The notes under the pieces are model-generated. The model did not search any database. It was given only the letters and a program-made list of their open reading frames with translations, and was not told where the DNA came from. 64,000 nt of DNA from Adiantum capillus-veneris. Its lineage: Eukaryota; Streptophyta; Polypodiopsida; Polypodiales; Pteridaceae. The position numbers and the translations under genes were made by a program. Below are positions 22,806 to 33,119 of the stretch, piece by piece (the first letter of the stretch is position 1; every line of letters starts with the position of its first letter). The stretch is taken from contig CM043968.1 in assembly GCA_014529385.2 (NCBI GenBank), forward strand, positions 28,791,513 to 28,855,512. The letters run 5' to 3'.

Positions 22806-23595
22806 AGGATGCTAGCATGAGTAATTAGCAAGGGGGGTCGACCAAGAGAGAGAGGGGGATGATTTTTGCAAGGCATTATGACACACACACTCACATAATC
22901 TCATGTGTGAAGTAAAGAAGACTCTCTCTCCTTCTCAAGCTTTAATGGAAAGCTTACCACCTACTCCAAGCAAGTGAGAAGGGAGGCCTACACCAACAAC
23001 TCTTGGCTTTGTGATGCAAATCCAACCAAGAGACAAGCTTCAATGCATGCTCATCTCCTCTACCATGCTAATTACTAAGCTAAGCTATGCTAATATGAGT
23101 GATTATGTGAGGAGATGTACATCTTTCTCGTAAGACTCCTCCTTCATCCTCTCAATCTACTCTCATACCCGCTAGCTCTCACCATCTTCGAAGGTGTGTG
23201 AGGTCTTGGGTCTAAGACCGGAGAATTGATGTTGTGTTTGATAAGTGTTTTTCTTAGTGCATGAAGCTTTCATCTTCATTGCATTAGCTAGTCCTGAAGG
23301 AACACAAATAATTGTATTGTACAATGTCTCTCTTGATGGGAGAAACCATAATACAAAGCCTTTTGGAGGGGGGACCGGCTCCATGTAAATCCGGTCCTCA
23401 ACTGTTGTCAATAGCTTAATTTCTCTCTCTTTTGAAAGTATTTTTCATGCTATCTAACTAGGTGTTATGATTTTTGTTGCTCTCTCCACCCAAGTACTCT
23501 TGTAATTCTCATTAGGAATCTATTCTAATGAAATGCCCACTATGTTCATGCTAATTTCAGCTACACACAAGTTTTTAGGCCATTTAATGTTACAT

Positions 23596-23608
23596 TGGTA
23601 TCCAGAGC
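23596..23608 (+). other. Gypsy-B primer binding site
   Basis: TGGTATCCAGAGC, the initiator-Met tRNA complement with one extra C, one base inside the LTR end. Confidence 0.8.
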
Positions 23609-24012
23609 ACAAGGTTTCTCTTTTTTTGCTCAAGAAGGGAGGTCCTCAAGCTAGCTATAAATGGTTGGTATTATTAATTGCCTGTGAGTAAGTAGAATAG
23701 GGATTTTTCAGCCTTGCAGTGCGCCTGCCTTCGTGCAGTTAACGGGGCATCACCGTCGAGATCTATGGTCTTAATAGTGGAGTCCTACGGGGCTTGCCTA
23801 CGGCTTAACCACTATTGAGCTATTAGAAGCTTGACAGGAGCCAGTGCTGTTTTGGTGTTGAACGACCCTCTCTTCTATTCCTTGCAATTAATGGTATTCG
23901 AGCCACGGGTACAGTAGCTTGAGTGCTTTTTCTAAAGGGGTAAAGAGGAGTAGCAACTAGAGCCTGAAGTGCCAAAGTACACCTAAAAAGTTTACACCTG
24001 AAAGTTGTTAGA
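23609..24012 (+). other. Gypsy-B untranslated leader
   Basis: About 400 bp between the PBS and the first gag ATG, without a supported frame. This is an ordinary leader length for a plant gypsy. Confidence 0.6.
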
Positions 24013-24885
24013 ATGGCTGACAATAGTAAAGAGAGTGAAATTAATGTTGATAACTTTGATTTTGCTAATGAGCAAGCTACTAATGATGCCCCGATGCTTG
24101 TTAACCATCTTGTTTCTAGGCTTCAACAAGCCATGGGCAATACATCTCTCCAAAGTGAAGTGCAACGTCCGTGCTCATGGGATTCTCCAAGCTCACCAAC
24201 ATGACGAGAGAACACCTAGGAAGCCTCCTTGTGAGACTTCGAAAAGAGATCTCTCTCCGATTCAGGAAGAAGAAGAGAATCCATATGCAGAATTTACTTC
24301 TTGATGATGCATCTCCTTTCCAAAGGAGAACTCAAGAGCCTCCATCGAAGGAACGAGAAATAAGTGAGTCTCCCGCCACCTCGGCAGAGATGGCTCCACG
24401 AAGACAGCGGGCTAAACGCTCTCCATCACCTCCAAAACGGAAAAGACCATCGCACCCTTCTCCACACCATAATTCAAAGAGGGATGACAAAAAGCAAGAG
24501 AAGAAAAAGGAGAGAAAGAGGACACCCTCTTCTCCATCTTCTTCATCCTCTTCCTCTTATGAAAGTGATGGTGAAGATGACGAAGATCAAGACAAGAAAA
24601 AGGCGAGAAAGAGGTCATCCTCTTCTCCACCTTACTCAAAATCTTCACCTTCTGAAGAAAGTGATGGTGCAACCTTTGAACCAGCAAAAAGAAGAGGCCA
24701 TAGAAAATACTATGCTGCGTGGAAGAGGTCGTCCAAGCTCAAGAAGTTCAAAGAGGGAGGGAAGAGCATCCCTTTCCTTACCTATGATGGCACCTTTGGT
24801 GCCACGGACAAAGTCTTGGCCTTTATGCAAAATTTGATGCGACGTTCGGAGATGAGGGCTTCACGGAGTTTTTTGGTGTGATTAC
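24013..24885 (+). pseudogene. Gypsy-B gag, N-terminal half
   Basis: The gag starts at MADNSKESEINVDNFDF. Near 24190 the frame shifts, then runs through a very basic, Ser/Arg/Lys-rich tract with repeated KKxRKRSSSSP blocks. It reaches FKEGGKSIPFLTYDGTFG, the start of the capsid-like domain, which matches FKEGGHSIKFDTF in Gypsy-E gag. A single-base change near 24830 breaks the frame again. The capsid and everything downstream are lost where minus-strand Gypsy-C begins at about 24886. Confidence 0.82.
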
Positions 24886-25623
24886 TAATGGGGAGACCCA
24901 TTTTGAGTCTTCGATAGGGTAGATGAAACCTGCTTGTAGCAAACTTCTCACTTCTTTAAGCAGTGCCTCTTGTTGGATTACTCCAAGTCTTCTGAGCTTT
25001 TGTACTATGGGTTTACTGCCTTCCTTGAGTTTTATGTGGTGTTGCACTACTGTAATTCCTGTGATCTTATCATAGCCATCAATGAACAAAGTAGTGAAGT
25101 TACCTAGCATGGAGACATACTCCTTCCTTTCTTCATCGGTTAACTCATTTGAGAGCATTTTTTGTAACTTACCTGCATCCTCCAAGGACTGCATACTTGA
25201 TGATTCCTCTTGGTTTGTCGGGGGTGTTTCTGATTGTATCAATCTTTTTGGGTCTTTAAGAATGACCCCAATCACCTCGATGCTACTGTTACTTCCGTCG
25301 GTGGTGGTCGTCTCTTCTCTTGAGGTAGACGAATAGTCGCTGGTGGACTCATCTTCTGAAGCCTCCAAGATCATATTGCGCTGCTTTTCAGTCCTCATGT
25401 TGTAGATTATGGACTTCCCTTTAGCGTCCTTCATCTGAATCATCCCGGTGCTCCAGTCTTGTTTAGCTTCCATAGCCATAATCCAAGGCCTCCCTAGAAT
25501 GATGGGATAGCCCTCCCCTTTGTGTGGCATGATGAAGATGTCTACCTCCACTTCTGTATTGAATGCTTTTACTTTGATCGCATTTACAATGCCCACGTAT
25601 TTCACTCTTACATTGTTTGCCAT
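24886..25623 (-). pseudogene. Gypsy-C: protease tail and start of reverse transcriptase
   Basis: The frame 25623-24823 (minus) contains VDIFIMPHKGEGYPIILGRPWI, the conserved end of the retropepsin domain. A 130-residue acidic linker follows, then the reverse transcriptase fingers with LLQAGFIYPIEDSKWVSPLVI. The polymerase stops there, at the junction with Gypsy-B, before any catalytic motif. It is one frame away from the preceding zinc-knuckle frame, so a frameshift lies near 25615-25650. Confidence 0.9.
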
Positions 25624-26543
25624 CTTGGCTCTCGGCAGGGTGCCGACCTACTTACCTCTAGACCTAGATGGTGCATCATCTTTTCACTCATGACGCATAT
25701 TTGCGCGCCACCATCTATGTAGACATTTGAGATTCGTTTCCCCTTGATGTGAGCGTCCATGGTTGGTAGGATGTCATCGAGATCCCTTCCAGAGATAGCC
25801 CCAGCTATCCTGGGCCTTGATTTCCTTGTACTTACCATTTTTGTCCATTGCCTCCTCATCCTTGGTGCAAGGTGGAGTAATTGGGGCCAAGTTATCTTCG
25901 GGCCCTGCATTAACACATCCTGAACTAAGTCATAGGGTTTTACATACTCACCTAATGAGAAGTCCACGATGTCTATCTTCCGTCGCGGTTTAGCTGCTTG
26001 CTTGTTAGACTCGGCCTTCCCTTTCATCTTTTCTTCTCTTTGAAATGCTTCCTCGTGCCTGGCACGCTTCACTCCCATAGCATCCACTTCTTCTACCTTC
26101 ACTTTTCCTTTGTGCTTCTCTCGAACTGATTCTTCTACCTTTGCCTTCCCTTTACCCTCCAAGCTAACTCCACTCACCGCTTGGTTTACAGCAGGCGGCG
26201 GCGGTAGTGGCGGAATGAGAGGTTGGGGTGGTGGTTGCTGTTGTACAGGTGGTCGAAGGATTTGGACCGGTGGGATTGGTCCTGGTTGCCTAGGTGGTGG
26301 TGTTCTTGCTCTTGACGGAGAGATCTGATTCTGTCTCCCCCCTCTATTGAAATTCTGCCTCCTTGGGCGTGGGCAGTAGTACATTCCATGGCCATCTTCC
26401 CCGCAGTTGTAACAGTGGTACTCTTGGTTCTGCCTTCGTTGTCCTCTTCCTTGTTCTGGATTCCTGCCAGGTGCATGCCCTTGCTGCACCCGATGCACAG
26501 ATAAACTCTCTAGTTGGGTGGTGATGCGACTCAGCAGGTCTTG
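25608..26543 (-). pseudogene. Gypsy-C: nucleocapsid and protease
   Basis: The frame 26498-25608 holds a zinc knuckle C-Y-N-C-G-E-D-G-H-G-M-Y-Y-C near 26410, a proline-rich linker and a basic Lys-rich stretch. The retropepsin active site NVYIDGGAQICVMS at about 25690-25735 has DGGA instead of DSGA or DTGA. D-G-G-A is also seen in some active plant gypsies, so this change alone need not be fatal. One nonsense codon (about 26545) separates it from the gag frame. Confidence 0.9.
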
Positions 26544-27161
26544 TTACTCTTCTGATGCCTCTTGCGGTTGGACTCTATGATTGGCTATTGCAGTCACTGG
26601 GGTTGGTCGGGCTGAGCTTGTTTCCTCTGACTCGTTTAGTCTTGCTTGCATGCATAGCTTCTTGTCTTTAATGTGGGCTACTTCGACTGCCAACTCATAT
26701 GTTGCAGGAAACCTTCCCTTCACCTTCTCTCTAAGCGGCGACCGTAGACCAGCAATGAAACGGTCCTTCTTTAGGAAATTAGGCGCTCCTTTGCCTTCCT
26801 CCAGTGAGGAAACCCATCTCTCCCATAAGTCCACAAATTTGGACTCGTAGGTGGCATACTCCAACAGACCTCCCTGCTTTAATTCTGTAAGTAGCTGCCA
26901 TAGCTTCTCTGAGGTTGTGCCTCCACCAAACCCCTTTACAAAAGCAGCCCTTAACACATCCCATGCATTCTTGGTAGCCTAGGGCAATGCATTATACCAG
27001 GACTTGGCCTCTACTTTCATCAGTAGAGGAAAATTTCTAAGTCGTGAAGCGTCATCATCTTTGTTGGAGACGACACAAGCAATGTCGAAAGCATCCAAAA
27101 AGTCGGTAGTGAGATCTTCTCCCTTCTTTCCACTGAACGTGGGGGAAGAAACAATTGCCAT
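26544..27161 (-). pseudogene. Gypsy-C: gag capsid region
   Basis: Begins with MAIVSSPTFSGKKGEDLTTD at 27161 and continues as a retrotransposon gag with KSWYNALP, a single stop (about 26979), then AWDVLRAAFVKGF, YESKFVDLWERWV and FIAGLRSPLREKVKGRFP. With only one stop in about 200 codons it is among the younger gypsy copies here. The leader is cut by a poly(A) tract at 27187, which marks another insertion. Confidence 0.9.
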
Positions 27162-27186
27162 GGTAGTGACTCAGGAAATTACAAAT

Positions 27187-28500
27187 CTTTTTTTTTTTTT
27201 GCAAAGATTAATACATTAACAATAGTAGCGGCTCATAGCGGCTTTTACAGGGTTGGGTGGATGGGTTAAAACAGGATAAAGATAGAAACATTAAAGGAAT
27301 GATGGTAATCTAATATGGGGAGAATGATAGGGTTTGGGGAATTGAGGACTTCTCCTAGTACCGCCGCACCGAATAGGTATACAATCTTCTGTTGGTAGAA
27401 GACTTTCCTATCTACATAGATATTCACATGCATATACTGCAGGAATTTGAACGGTAATGCCGTCGGCCCGTTTTCCATCATGCACAGAGGGTGGAATACT
27501 TACTTATACTCTTACCGTGCCAGTGTTGATGAGTCGGCACATCCACAAGAGGTCGTCGCCTTTCATGGGATCTACCTTTCCTTCGTCGCTCAACACGTAC
27601 GGTACGGGGTGATGGCGACGCGTCTGACCACTCCCAGCCTCTTGGCTAATAGCTATTGCAGGTAATTTTTGTAGTCGACGTGTTGCATGAATTCTACTCC
27701 ATTCAGTTGCAACTCGTCCCCAGCCCACTGGGTTTCACCCGTGGTAGAAATCTTCTTCAGGATAAGTTGTACAGGGAGAGGAGGAAGATCCTCTACCCGT
27801 CTTCCAAAACATCGAGAGCAGTAGCCGAACCACTCTTCCCTAGGACATGGGAATCTTCTTGCCACTTCTTCTTCAATTGTCGAAGTGGATTGGTAGCACT
27901 CACATGCGTCGTGCAAATCGGTAGGCGACCTTCCGCCGCTTAGCTTCGGATGACTTCCTCTTTGGCAAGCTGGGTACAATCCGGCTTTTTGAGCTTGAAG
28001 CACTTGCTTGGCCAGATGCTTCTCCCTTCGGGGTCATGTGTTTCCAGACTGGCTTAACTTCTCCTTACCTTTGGCTCGAGCAGCCCCTTTAGGCCACTTT
28101 GGAGTTATAACTTTTACTGCAGTTTCTTTAGGGAAAAGAGGCCTCACCGTTTTCTTTCCTTCTTTGATGTGAATGACTTCTTCGCGATGAATGTCGATGT
28201 AGACGATTTCAGCCCTTTCGCTGCTTTCATTGCCGGCACTCATTGACAGTGTGTCTTGGTTGACAACAGTGATGGCACTTCACCGACCTCCCACCCGATG
28301 CTCTCAATTTGTGGTTAGAACGAGCAACACGAGATGGAGAATTTACCTCTTGAATACTGACGACACTGCAGCCTGGCAGTAGTACTTCAACGAAGGTGGC
28401 TAGTGTCTCCTTCGTCTCCTCTTCTTCCGTCCTCCAGTTAGAAAATTCCTTTAGCCATTCATCCATGATTGATAGTGGGCGTCACTTTCAGCATTGTAAA
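27187..28500 (-). mobile_element. Poly(A)-tailed retroposon fragment with a zinc-knuckle ORF
   Basis: On the minus strand a run of about 14 A (27187-27200) follows GTATTAATCTTTGC, a LINE-type 3' end. Upstream lies a frame (28466-28227) ending in a CCHC knuckle C-H-H-C-C-Q-P-R-H-T-V-N-E-C. It overlaps by 17 nt a second frame starting MSAGNESSERAEIVYIDIHR. That frame stays in phase from 28243 to 27266 apart from a few stops, and carries WFGYCSRCFGRR and GETQWAGDELQLNGVEFMQH. I do not recognise the second protein. No endonuclease or reverse transcriptase is present. It could be an ORF1-only, non-autonomous LINE product or a truncated pararetroelement. Confidence 0.5.
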
Positions 28501-28702
28501 CCGAAGGGTCTTAGAAATCCCTCCTCATTGGGGGCACCAAATGACGGGAGCAAAACGAACCCCAAACCACGACGGCCTCTAAAACGCCGGGGGCCGAATG
28601 GTGCGCCTCGAGCCTCGCGATAAAGCGAACACGGGGCACCACCTAGCTTTGAGTGGCTAGGATGCAAACCACGATGATATGAACACCGCAAACTTACACA
28701 CG

Positions 28703-28703
<1 letters not shown>
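28501..28703. other. Unassigned; candidate tRNA-primer-like junction
   Basis: The minus strand contains CATTTGGTGCCCCCAATGAG at about 28526-28545. This looks like an LTR end followed by a TGGTGCC primer site of some gypsy lineages. No LTR pair supports it. Confidence 0.2.
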
Positions 28704-28776
<73 letters not shown>

Positions 28777-28789
28777 TAGATAGATAGAT
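28704..28789. repeat. Compound (GA)34(GATA)5 microsatellite
   Basis: A GA tract (28704-28771) passes into GATA units (28771-28789), directly at the 3' end of the minus-strand ORF1-like cassette (TAATACAATC on the minus strand). Confidence 0.97.
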
Positions 28790-30150
28790 TGTATTATCAT
28801 CCACTGAGGTCAAATATGACCCATGGGACCAAAAACAAGCATTACAAATGGTTCCGACTAAGCAGAAAGATGATGATGACGATACATATCAGTTAAGGAC
28901 TGAGGGTCCATTGGGAGGGTAAAAAGAAATGGAAATGGGGAAAACAAAAAACTAGGGAGGGTCAGCTGTGGAGTGAACTAATTTAGGGTTTCGGAATTCT
29001 TGGATGATGGCTTTACCACCTCGATAAACTGCCCATTTACCTTGTTTGCGGGCTTCATGTACCTTCTTCAGCTCATTTGGTTTGGTTTTGATTTGGTTTG
29101 TGGTTAATTCTTCGGTGATCCAAAACGTTGTTCCCTTGAGGAGACGGGATTGGCGTAGTAGCTTTTTTCGTTCTTCTTTGTCCTTGAAGGTGAGAATACA
29201 ATGTTCGGGTGGTACATGCTTGTGTGTGTCATTGATCTAGGAAATGGTTTCAGGCTCAATGTTGACAGGTTGAAGAATGTTATTGAGTTTGGCGATTGCC
29301 TCTTCGAGAGTGTCCTCGCTTGTGCACCAAGGTGCGTGAAGTCCTCCAATCCTGACCTTAAGACCAAGGGATTCTTGTAGTTTGCATTCTTGTAAAACTG
29401 CTTGTATCTTGGTGTCGATCTTCTCGTGTGTCGCTTCATGAGCTTCTTTCACTGCTTTGACGGTTTCGGTAAGGGACGCTTCAACACCTTGAGCTTTTGC
29501 AATTAGATCTTGGCTCTCTATCTTCGTCTCCTCTAACTTAAGCAAGCGTTGTTTGAGTTTCGCATTCTCTTCAATAAGTTCCTGAATCTGAGCTTCAAGA
29601 GCAGTAATCCTTGCTTCTTGACGAGTGGCGGGATCCTTCTTAGGCGCAGCTACCACCGCAAGGAAACTCTTGCGTGTGCTGGTCGTTGGTGTGCTGAAGG
29701 AGGCCATTAGATCCTTGGAATTTCTTGACTCTGTTGTGTGAGCAGTTCCGACTATGGGAACCAATGCTGTTCTCGACTGTTGTTGCCCGGTTATGGGAAC
29801 CGAGTTTAAGCTTGGTTAATAGTGCTTAAAGGAGAGTAAGCAAGTAGAGAAAGCGTTTTTTCAACTCGTCGAAACGTGCAAAAACACAGAAGCGAGGACA
29901 CTCCCTGTAACTCGAGAGAATGGGGCTACAACTTGTGTTCTGCTGGCAATGGAGAAACGCAGTAGCTTCTCATCTCTGCAGCTCGAGAAGACGACGATGC
30001 TGGCGATTGACAGACGTAGAAATCTGCTGGCTTCTGTTGGCTGTGGCGGGATAGACCAAGAGGACCTTGAAACTGCTGGCGGGGGCGGGACAGGGCTGAG
30101 CTGAGGGATGCAGAGGGCTTGCTTGCAGGCTTAGGCTTAGGCGGCTAGGG

Positions 30151-30153
<3 letters not shown>
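28790..30153 (-). mobile_element. ORF1-only LINE-like cassette between two (GA)n tracts
   Basis: The span starts on the minus strand with AAACCCTAGCCGCC beside a (TC)n tract, continues through a 380-nt leader and one ORF, and ends GATAATACAATC followed by (TATC)n(TC)n. Both borders lie in GA/TC repeats, as if the element landed inside one microsatellite and its target duplication is hidden in the repeat. No ORF2 is present. I infer a non-autonomous LINE relative; an old solo ORF is the alternative. Confidence 0.5.
28952..29764 (-). pseudogene. LINE ORF1-like coiled-coil protein with in-frame stop
   Basis: The frame starts at MVPIVGTAHTTESR. A long heptad-rich coiled coil follows (RITALEAQIQELIEENAKLK and onwards, residues about 50-130), then a TAG at 29237-29239. 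Beyond it the same frame stays open to 28954 and reads LTFKDKEERKKLLRQ, TFWITEELTTNQ and HEARKQGKWAVYRGGKAII. That arrangement of coiled coil plus FKD...LL...EEL....EARKQGK resembles L1-type ORF1 proteins that bind their own RNA. The full span would be 270 residues. Whether the stop is a mutation or is read through cannot be told. The closing part gives the best family hint. Confidence 0.5.

Positions 30154-30199
<46 letters not shown>
30154..30199. repeat. (GA)23 microsatellite
   Basis: 46 bp of alternating GA at the 5' border of the ORF1-like cassette. Confidence 0.97.
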
Positions 30200-30203
<4 letters not shown>

Positions 30204-31192
30204 CAAATAAGGAAAACCCTCGGGGGTGTGAGGGAGAATTAGTTCTGCAATATTTACAAATGGCACGCCGTGGTGATAGAGAGGTAGGGAGAAGAGGTGG
30301 TGCAAACTACTTGGTGCGTTCTCTAAGACGACTCAATGGCCCGAGGGAGAGAGATGAGAGAGATTACCTACGGGCGGCACTGTGTGCAGATGGGGGGGGA
30401 GAGATGGGGTCAGAGAGAGGGTGAGTGTGTGTGTGAGGGTGTGTGTGGAGAGAGAGAGTGGCTCCGGTGTTCTTGTGCTACGCCTTTGGGCTGGAACGGA
30501 AGACAGAGAGAAAGAGAGGCCTGCGGGGGCGGATGAGAGGGGGGGGTGAGATGGCAGGGGTCCGCGCCATGTGGGCCGCCGGACAAGAGAGCAAGGGAAG
30601 GGGGGGGAATTTGGCATGAAGTGGGGTAAGGGGGAAGGGGGGGGGGGGGGGGGGGGGGGGGCGGGGGGTGTGAGGTGAGAGAGAGGGGGGGGGGAATATC
30701 ACCCCTTCCTGTTTGGTGGCTCAAGGACGAGAGGAAGGGGGGGGGGGGGGGGGGGGGGAAGTCAATGGTGTGGGGGAAAGAGGGTGGGGATAGTGGGCCA
30801 AGGGGGGGGGGGGGAATGAGACCGAGGGAAGGGTGAGGCGAGCGGGTGGGGAAGAGAGGGAGAATATTAGCGGGGAAGAGAGGGAGAATATTAGCGGGCC
30901 CAAGGGCTTGCATAGAGAGCGAGGGAAGGAGTGTGAGAGGGGGCGGGTGTGTGGATAAGAATACGGGAGAGTGAGAGTTCACATGCGGCTCGACACAGAG
31001 GGAGCGCGAGAGGAAAAGCGAGAGAGGGATCAGGGTGAGTGCTCGAGGCCGCTCCTGGCAGAGGGCTATAGGGAAAGAGAGAAGGGAGAGTGAAACCGAG
31101 GACGGCCGGCTAGGCTGGGGCATGGACAAGCGGGGGCCTGAGGGTGATAAAGCCGGCTAATCAAAGGGGGGGGGGGGGGGGGTTAACCTTAT
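30200..31192. repeat. Purine-biased, G-tract-rich low-complexity block
   Basis: About 1 kb in which the plus strand is mostly G and A. G runs: 25 at 30637-30661, 10 at 30685-30694, 22 at 30737-30758, 13 at 30802-30814, 17 at 31166-31182. A 24-bp unit GGGAAGAGAGGGAGAATATT is duplicated at 30850-30897. Long proline-rich or serine-rich frames on the minus strand are artefacts of this composition. Confidence 0.9.
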
Positions 31193-31392
31193 GCCCGTAA
31201 AAGCGCCATGAGGTTGACCAGGCGTTGTCGAGCCTTCCAACAGTGTCGCCAAGGCTCCAACAGAGGAAAAAATAAGTTTTTTTTTCTTTTTGTTCCTTTG
31301 ACTTTCAAAAATCGACCATCAGTAGCAGCAGCAAATCCTCTATGTCCGTGGTTTGTGCAACTCTTCAATGATCCATGTACGAAAAGGTTTAG
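31193..31392. other. Unassigned
   Basis: Short stretch between the G-rich block and Gypsy-D with no motif. Confidence 0.4.
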
Positions 31393-32005
31393 TTACGCAC
31401 AATTTTTTTTTGAAATAAAGAAAGTTTTGTTGAATAGTGTATTCCAAAAATGTGTGCACAAAGTTGTTAACCATATGCAACCATGTGGTTTTGAAATCAT
31501 CATCTTGTGCATAAGTGTCAGGCATTGAATCAAATGAAGTACCCGTAATGGTCGATAGACTATTAAGAGAGGGTCTTCGCTCAAAGCATCAGGTACAACA
31601 TTCTCCTTACCAGGTTGGTATTGAATGTTGGGTTGAAAACTTTGAATGAAGACAGCCCACTTAATATGTCTATCATCTATTATGGGTTGAGACAGTAAAT
31701 ACTTGATACTTTGTTGATCAGTTTTGATGATTAAATCAACACATATTAAATAGTGTTTCCAAATTTTCAATGCATGTACAACAGTAAGTTAACTCTTTGT
31801 CATATGTACTAAATTTTGCTTTAGATGGTTCAAACTTACGACTTTCAAATGTGAGTGGATGGTTATCTTGCATAAGGACCGCACCGATACCTTTTCCACT
31901 AGCATCGATGACTACGACAAAGAATGGTCTATCAAAATCAGGCGATTGTAGTACTGGTGCATCTATCAGAGCAGTCTTGAGTGCATTAAAGGAACTTTCT
32001 TGCAA
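31393..32005 (-). pseudogene. Gypsy-D: RNase H
   Basis: Two overlapping minus frames (32005-31736 and 31770-31393) give APVLQSPDFDRPFFVVVIDA, GIGAVLMQDNHPLTFESRKF, LIIKTDQQSIKYLL and QYQPGKENVVPDALS. That is the RNase H domain of a Ty3/gypsy element with a frameshift near 31750, which removes the usual HAL..WRHYL segment. The catalytic Asp of VVIDASG and TDQQS are still present. Confidence 0.88.
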
Positions 32006-32950
32006 ATCAATCCATACATAATTTTCTCCAACAAGAGAGTGAGGTAATGAGATTTGTAAGCAAAGTTACGTACAAACTTCCTCTAATAACTGCATAGACC
32101 AATATAAGAATGAAGTTCATGCAATTTTTTGGGTCTAGACCATGATTGAATGGCTTCAATTTTCTTAGGATCTACATGGATTCCCTTGCCCAAAACAATG
32201 TGTCTCAAATATTCAATTTTAGATTGCAAAAATAAACTCTTTTTCAGGATTCAGATACACGTGGTTGTGTGCAAGCAATTCAAATACACGTGTTGAATGC
32301 TCTTTATGTTCTTGTTTTGATTCACTGAATACAAGAATTCATCAAAGCATACAATCACAAAAGCTTGATGGTCAATGAAAATTATGTTCATCATGCGTGT
32401 GAATGTGGCTGGTGCATTTGTCAAACCAAATGGCATGACAAGAAATTCAGTGTCCCGTTTGTGTTTTGAAAGCAATTTTGTAGACATCTTGATCAAACAT
32501 TTTGACTTGTTAATACCCTGATTTAAGGTCAATTTTGCTAAGGATGTTTGCCTCTTTTAGTTTGTCTAATAGATCATCCACTCTAAGAATAGGAAACCTA
32601 TTCTTGATGGTGATTTTGTTTAAAGTTCTGTAGTCAATACACATACGAAAAGTCCCATTTCTCTTCTTAACAAGAAGTACTAGAGCTCCGTATGATGAAC
32701 TACTAGGTCTGATCAAGTCAGTGATTTGAGTTTGTATCTCCCAATGTGCAGTTGGATTTACACGATAAGGTGCTCTACAAGGAGGTTCACTACCCGATAA
32801 AATATCTATTTGGTGGTCTTCTGGGCGTGAAGGTGGTATTCCAAGTGGTAGATCATGCATGAAACAATTATAAAATTGTGAGAGAAAATCATCATGTGAA
32901 GAGTTATGTGAGGTTTTGATTTCGATGGAAATTTGATTTACCAACACTAG
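32006..32950 (-). pseudogene. Gypsy-D: reverse transcriptase
   Basis: The frame 32947-32510 carries [37 protein letters not shown] and [11 protein letters not shown]. The frame 32532-32251 carries [19 protein letters not shown] and VIVCFDEFLYS. The catalytic box is FDEF where gypsies have DD, so the second Asp is lost. Between 32006 and 32250 the thumb is degraded but includes a KIEAIQSW-type motif with stops. Confidence 0.9.
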
Positions 32951-33119
32951 ATATGTTTTCCCTTGTTTTCAAATGGCTCTTTTGGCTTGAGTGTGAGAGA
33001 GAAGTGGAAATTTTGTCTTGAATGTGAGAGAGAAGTGGAAATTTTTGGTGTGCTAGTGTTGCTTGGATAGAGAAATTTTATTATTATGAGTGAGAGACAT
33101 GGTACATGTATTATAATTA
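32951..33119 (-). other. Gypsy-D linker with short duplication
   Basis: Between protease and RT, a block around GAGTGTGAGAGAGAAGTGGAAATTTT is present twice (about 32990 and 33020). Confidence 0.6.

Larger units (their letters stand above)
22040..23594 (+). repeat. Gypsy-B 5' LTR (left end uncertain)
   Basis: The right end is firm: it finishes TGTTACA at 23594 with a primer binding site at 23596. The left end is a guess. It contains a (CA)n tract (22362-22403), a dense array of CCAAT boxes (22473-22805) and a leader with ACCATCTTCGAAGGTGTG. This leader, and the block with TGCAAATCCAACCAAGAG, recur in the minus-strand LTR fragment at 33420-34190. Confidence 0.65.

Noticed and set aside
24412-24830. 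Minus frames opposite the basic tract of Gypsy-B gag
   Set aside because: They are shadows of a Lys/Arg/Ser-rich coding region whose family match is on the plus strand.
29237-29764. Idea that the coiled-coil ORF is a host structural (kinesin or golgin-like) gene
   Set aside because: The continuation after the stop has LINE ORF1-like signatures and the unit is bordered by retroposon-like ends.
30410-31129. 239-codon Pro/Ser-rich minus frame that looks like a proline-rich wall protein
   Set aside because: It is the translation of poly(C) and CT tracts; there is no signal peptide and no regular SPPPP or PPVYK repeat.
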